Origin: JAIMBK01 sp040755215
GTDB taxonomy: Bacteria > Bacillota > Desulfotomaculia > Desulfotomaculales > Nap2-2B
DNA: 61,545 bases
Reading direction: 5' to 3'
Assembly: GCA_040755215.1 (NCBI GenBank)
Contig: JBFMBG010000007.1
Span: 1-61,545 of the forward strand
Position 1 is the first letter of the stretch. Each line of letters begins with the position of its first letter. Below, piece after piece: positions 58,212 through 61,545 of this stretch. The notes beneath the pieces are model-generated. The model did not search any database and was not told the origin of the DNA. It saw nothing but the letters and a program-made list of their open reading frames with translations. Position numbers and translations under genes: made by a program.

Positions 58212-59408
58212 TTATTCCACCACTTCCACCTTTGCCCCTTCCTGCAGGTTTTCCTGCCCGGCAACCACCACTTCTTCCCCTTCCGTCAAACCGGCGGTAA
58301 TGATGATCCGCCGGCCATCCGATTCGCCAATCTGAACCTCTTTCTTTTGGGCTCGCCCCTCCTTAACCACCCAAACAACATCTTTATCTTCCGCTTTGAT
58401 TACTGCCTCCCGGGGAACCAAAAGCGCCTCTTTTTGGGGCGGCGTCAGCTGCACCTCGGCAAACATGCCGGGTTTTAAAACATGTTTGGGGTTATCAATC
58501 TGGATCTTGAGAGGAAAACCTTTGCTCACCGGGTCGGCGGCCGGAGCGATAGTGGTGATTACGCCCGCAAAAGGCTGCCCGGCAACGGCGCTGATTTTCA
58601 CCTGTACTTTTTGCCCCGGTTTTAACTGGTTAACTAAATTTTCGCCGACCGTTGCTTTGACCTCCACTTTGTCAAGATTGGCCAGGGAAATCACCGGGGT
58701 CATCGTCGAAGCCATTTCCCCGGGATTCACGTTACGGGCCGTCACCAGGCCGGAGATGGGCGCCCTGACGAAGCTGTCGTTGTAGGCGGATTCGGCCAGC
58801 GCCAGGTTGGCCCGCGCCTGGGCCAGCTGGGCCGGCAGGGCGCGCTCTACCTGCTCTTTCGCCTGTATATATTTTAATTCGTATTCCGCTTCAAAAACGG
58901 CCCGCGGAATCGCCCCCTGCTCCAAAAGCTGTTTTCCCCGCCGGTAATTGGCCTCGGCCACTGCGTAAGCGGTGTGCGCAACGGCCAGCGCCGACTCGGC
59001 GGCCGCCACCCCGGCTTTGGCCTGCTCCAGGCGCGCCGCCAGGTCCGTATTGTCCAGGGTAACCAGCACCTGGCCGGCGCGCACCGCGCTGCCCACGTCC
59101 ACGTGCACGGCGGCCACCTTGCCCGGCATCTTCGCCACAACGTTAGCTGACTGCCCGGCTTCCAGCTTGCCGCTGACCACGCTGGCGGCTTCCAGAGTGC
59201 CCATTTTTACCTTCGCCGTGCTCACCGGCACGGCGCTCTCCCGGCCGCCGCCACCGGCAGCGGGTTGCTGCTGCTTCCCCGCGCACCCGCCGGCCAGGAA
59301 AAGAGCCAGAACGACGACCAGGAAAAGGACCTGTCCCCGGCAGGCCTTTTGACGGCAGGCCCTTCGATCTTTTGTACTTTTCCCCGCCGAAAATAAACTG
59401 GTGTTCAT
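58212..59408 (-). CDS. RND efflux adaptor (membrane fusion) lipoprotein
   Basis: A 398-residue HlyD/AcrA-type adaptor. The N-terminal hydrophobic stretch ends in a lipobox-like LAGGC, so it is probably a lipoprotein. Order: biotinyl-lipoyl half (SGKLEAGQSANVVAKMPGKV), a coiled-coil hairpin (about 115-195, Ala/Glu-rich), second lipoyl half (VRAPISGLVTARNVNPGEM), beta-barrel and the membrane-proximal domain with LVPREAVIKAEDKDVVWVV. It links the pump to the next envelope layer. The ATG at 59408 follows GGAGTGG by nine bases. Confidence 0.9.
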   Translation of the reverse strand: MNTSLFSAGKSTKDRRACRQKACRGQVLFLVVVLALFLAGGCAGKQQQPAAGGGGRESAVPVSTAKVKMGTLEAASVVSGKLEAGQSANVVAKMPGKVAAVHVDVGSAVRAGQVLVTLDNTDLAARLEQAKAGVAAAESALAVAHTAYAVAEANYRRGKQLLEQGAIPRAVFEAEYELKYIQAKEQVERALPAQLAQARANLALAESAYNDSFVRAPISGLVTARNVNPGEMASTMTPVISLANLDKVEVKATVGENLVNQLKPGQKVQVKISAVAGQPFAGVITTIAPAADPVSKGFPLKIQIDNPKHVLKPGMFAEVQLTPPQKEALLVPREAVIKAEDKDVVWVVKEGRAQKKEVQIGESDGRRIIITAGLTEGEEVVVAGQENLQEGAKVEVVE

Positions 59409-59522
59409 GATTGCAATCCACTCCATCTCCCCGGATTATTAAGCAAACCTTTTGAATAAACCCATTAAATCTATATACCGTAAAATCTGTAAAAAGTTTC
59501 ATTGCTTTTTTTAGTTTGCCCC

Positions 59523-59972
59523 TTATTCTTTTTCTTCCTCTTTCATTATCCGCAGCAATTTCTCATAGATCCTCACCAGTTGTTCCAGATCGTCATCAGC
59601 CAACTGTCCCAGATACTTTTCCATGATCTGCTTACGCCCGGCCTGACAGGCTTTAAGCACCTCCTCTCCCTGCGGCGTTACTTCCAGCCACACCAGGCGC
59701 CGGTCGTCCTCGTCCCGGCTGCGGGTAACCAGCCCGGCCTTCACCAGCCTGTCAACCAGGGCGGTAATGGCGCTCAAAGAAACCCCGATCTCCTCGGCCG
59801 CCGCCGACACCGTCATCCGGCCGTGTTCGTGAATCCTTTTCAGGACGAAAAACTGGCTGCCGGTGATCCCGTACGCCATGCTCACGTCCATTTTCGCGTG
59901 CATCCGGCGCATTAACTGCAAAGCCACCTCTTCCAGCCTTTCCAGAAGCCTCGAATGATTGTCGCCGCGCAT
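59523..59972 (-). CDS. MarR-family transcriptional regulator
   Basis: A 149-residue winged-helix regulator: GITGSQFFVLKRIHEHGRMTV, recognition region AAAEEIGVSLSAITALVDRLVKAGLV, wing RDEDDRRLVWLEVTPQGEE. GAGGAG precedes the ATG. It is first in the operon with the adaptor and RND pump, so it should repress them until a toxic ligand binds. Confidence 0.92.
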   Translation of the reverse strand: MRGDNHSRLLERLEEVALQLMRRMHAKMDVSMAYGITGSQFFVLKRIHEHGRMTVSAAAEEIGVSLSAITALVDRLVKAGLVTRSRDEDDRRLVWLEVTPQGEEVLKACQAGRKQIMEKYLGQLADDDLEQLVRIYEKLLRIMKEEEKE

Positions 59973-60026
59973 TTCAATCTCCTCGCTTTAACAAAAACTT
60001 AACATTCCGAACAATTTAACATCTTA

Positions 60027-60055
60027 AGTATAGATTCGTAACTATCGCGTGTCAA
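60027..60055 (-). promoter_or_regulatory. marR operon promoter
   Basis: On the minus strand TTGACA (60055-60050), 17 bases, TATACT (60032-60027), 55 bases before the marR start. The region between holds TTAACATT/AATTTAAC words that may be operator half-sites. Confidence 0.7.
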
Positions 60056-60297
60056 CAATTTTTAAATAGGGCTTTTATTAATTTTTGACCTTCTCAAACA
60101 GGGAAAAGCCTGAAAAACCTCTTGCCACCCGCTCCCGGCAAGTGTTAAACTATGCGAAGAAAAGATTTTTGATTTAAAGCCCTATTTAAAATATCCCGTG
60201 TTTAAGCCGTTGCAAGATAAGCAGGAGTTGCAATCTTTTCGTATTGTAGATGGGACCACTTCCCTAAACAATAGCAACGGCCGGGGAGGCCGGCCCT

Positions 60298-60669
60298 TCA
60301 GTTCATCTCCGCAGCCACCTGCCGGGCGTCGTATCGGCTGCCAATCTCCAGGAAGAGGCGCCGGGCCCGCTTGAGGTGGTTTTTGGCCGCCGCGGCGTCG
60401 CCTCTTGCCAGGGCGATCAACCGTCCGCAAGTTTCCGCCGCCCACTCTTCGTCAATCCCCCCCTCCCCCAGAGCAGGCCGCGCAAAAGCTCGCGCCTGAC
60501 CCAGCGGCGCTGCTGCCAGAAAAGGCAGGCCGCCAGCAGGCGCACTGCTTCTGGAGACCTGTGCCGGCTCAACCTTTCCGCTGACCGGATCCTGCTTCCA
60601 AAATGAAAATGAAAACAAAAAACAGATTAGCCGGCCGTTTGAGCATGACCTGTTCGTTTTAGCAAACAC
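60298..60669 (-). pseudogene. Decayed ORF with TPR-like C-terminus
   Basis: The frame ends RLIALARGDAAAAKNHLKRARRLFLEIGSRYDARQVAAEMN, which resembles the last helical repeats of TPR-containing ATPase regulators. The N-terminal part is not family-like and there is no convincing start. Probably a remnant. The remaining spacer from 59973 to 60297 shows only the marR promoter and a short AT-rich stretch. Confidence 0.35.
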
Positions 60670-60725
60670 AGAATCGACAGGTCCTGGACCGGCAAGATGA
60701 AACTGCTAAATGTTACCGACAGGTT

Positions 60726-60995
60726 TTAGTAAGCGTCCCTTCTGGGTAGGATTTCCAATACAAACGTTTTTCTCATTGGAGGATCAAAATAGAAAATGAC
60801 CCGCCAATCACCCACGCGCAACCTGAACTTACCCTCCAAACCCTTCAGCTTTTTAACGTCTCCCTGGGGCGGAATCCTTTCCAGCCCACGCAGGGCTTTC
60901 TTAATCCTTTCCTGCGTTTTCCCGTCTAATGTCTTCAATTGTTTAACGGCCCGGGGCGATAAAATTACCTCATATGCCCAGCTCTTTCCAGACAT
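60726..60995 (-). CDS. RelE/ParE-family toxin
   Basis: An 89-residue RelE-fold toxin: VILSPRAVKQLKTLDGKTQERIKKAL, DVKKLKGLEGKFRLRVGDWRVIFYFD. The basic residues needed for mRNA cleavage on the ribosome are present (Lys/Arg in KFRLRVGDWRVIF). It overlaps the upstream antitoxin gene by 26 bases. Confidence 0.9.
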   Translation of the reverse strand: MSGKSWAYEVILSPRAVKQLKTLDGKTQERIKKALRGLERIPPQGDVKKLKGLEGKFRLRVGDWRVIFYFDPPMRKTFVLEILPRRDAY

Positions 60996-61242
60996 CTTCG
61001 GCTTTAACCCCCAACCCGGCCTTTACTTCTGCTTCTCCCCGGGCAATGCTCTCCTTCTCTTCAGGAGTGATTTCTTCTTCCTCGCAGGACGCTTCAAAAG
61101 CCTTCAAAGCCAACATCTCTTCTATCTCGTTACTTACTTCATCCCTTTTATTTGCCAAAAGCTCAAGAATGTACAGCGCCACATAGAGCCTTTCCCTGGG
61201 AAGTCTTTTAATAATTTCAACAGCCCTTTGAGACAAATCCAT
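60970..61242 (-). CDS. Antitoxin of the RelE/ParE pair
   Basis: A 90-residue protein: an N-terminal helical region (VEIIKRLPRERLYVALYILELLANKRDE) and an acidic tail with EEITPEEKESIARGEAEVKAG that would wrap the toxin. The GAGGTGAG site lies six bases before the ATG. It is first in the operon, which is the usual order. Confidence 0.8.
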   Translation of the reverse strand: MDLSQRAVEIIKRLPRERLYVALYILELLANKRDEVSNEIEEMLALKAFEASCEEEEITPEEKESIARGEAEVKAGLGVKAEDVWKELGI

Positions 61243-61257
61243 ATTGATCTCACCTCA

Positions 61258-61292
61258 TTGGTTATTATATCTCAATATAAAAAATTAACCAA
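61258..61292 (-). promoter_or_regulatory. Promoter and operator of the RelE-type pair
   Basis: On the minus strand TTGGTT (61292-61287), 17 bases, TATAAT (61269-61264). The inverted repeat TTGGTTA (61258-61264) / TAACCAA (61286-61292) brackets it, a likely autoregulatory site. The remaining sequence to the window end holds two AAGGAGGTGG words (61363-61372, 61380-61389) with only very short frames after them. Confidence 0.6.
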
Positions 61293-61545
61293 CGTATTTT
61301 TTTTGCCTTTGACGTTTTTTTGACGATCGGGCGCTATGCTATTTAATAAACGCTGATGTCGGAAGGAGGTGGCGGTAGAAAGGAGGTGGAAATTCGCCTT
61401 ACCCGGCCGCGATGAAGGCAGCAGCGCTGACGCATAAATAAAATATCCCCCGTCAATCCAACGATTGGGGGCACAAGGAAGAAAATTTCGCTGCAAATGG
61501 GGGTGGACAGCGCACAGGGCGTTATGCGATAATAGGGTGGGAACG

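Noticed and set aside
58111..58478. Frames encoding Leu/Cys/Phe repeats such as FVPLCLCAF
   Set aside because: These translate the TTTGTGCC tandem repeats and are not genes.
61361..61437. 22-codon ORF (GTG at 61369) near the window end behind AAGGAGG
   Set aside because: The ribosome site touches the start codon, the product has no visible signature, and the window ends before any context can support it.

Overview
The window looks like part of a GC-rich chromosome of an anaerobic, low-redox member of the Clostridia, most like the Peptococcaceae/Desulfotomaculum-Pelotomaculum-Moorella group. This is an inference from gene content: SLH-domain envelope protein with CsaB pyruvyl transferase and LCP ligase, 2-hydroxyacyl-CoA dehydratase-type Fe-S enzymes with their activase, a tungsten-type aldehyde ferredoxin oxidoreductase, split nucleoside-gate (SpmA/SpmB-like) proteins, and frequent GTG/TTG starts behind strong Shine-Dalgarno sites. 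No rRNA genes or CRISPR array are visible. A 100-N gap at 21975-22074 is flanked by an exact 127-bp duplication and looks like an assembly join.

Layout. 0-2.3 kb: ECF sigma factor with the start of a downstream gene (minus strand), then a small membrane protein and an HtrA-type protease. 2.5-5.7 kb: a long dehydratase-like protein joined to its activase. 5.7-18.4 kb: metal and metalloid handling. It holds an ArsR-family repressor with a textbook promoter/operator, a Cd/Zn/Pb P-type ATPase, an ABC-2 exporter, a TPR/stalk-domain secreted protein, a PadR regulator with a two-gene permease, and an ars operon (arsR, one-piece permease, CxxC thioredoxin fusion, DGC-motif protein, ACR3). 18.6-22.5 kb: two sugar-nucleotide epimerases, a flavin-binding oxidase-like protein, an AbrB/PIN toxin-antitoxin pair and a YnfA-type membrane protein. 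22.6-34.7 kb: TGS-type nucleoside kinase, a second dehydratase pair, acyl-CoA ligase with a divergent GntR/FadR regulator, Fe-alcohol dehydrogenase, aldehyde ferredoxin oxidoreductase, a Rossmann protein and MscL.

34.9-39.9 kb is accessory DNA: HicBA, then a degenerate AT-richer island of about 4.0 kb bounded by 46-bp direct repeats derived from the 3' half of tRNA-Arg(ACG). It carries a truncated phage primase, a tail-like gene, small unknown genes and a PIN toxin-antitoxin pair, and no integrase. An intact tRNA-Arg(ACG) and a tRNA-Arg(CCT) follow. 40.1-54.9 kb is a cell-envelope polysaccharide region: SLH protein, three glycosyltransferases, O-antigen-ligase-like protein, DUF4330, CsaB, DUF5693, LCP, a secreted protein and a WecG/TagA transferase. 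54.9-60 kb is an RND efflux pump, its lipoprotein adaptor and a MarR regulator. The end holds a decayed ORF and a RelE-type toxin-antitoxin pair.

How it fits together. The envelope genes plausibly make, pyruvylate and ligate the secondary polymer to which the SLH protein binds. The acyl-CoA ligase and its divergent GntR regulator share a duplicated 17-bp operator-like sequence, suggesting coordinated control of acid activation. The fused dehydratase/activase operon could supply the activase that the second dehydratase pair lacks. Several interdomain linkers and intergenic spacers carry dispersed or low-complexity repeats, and four toxin-antitoxin modules lie in about 61 kb.
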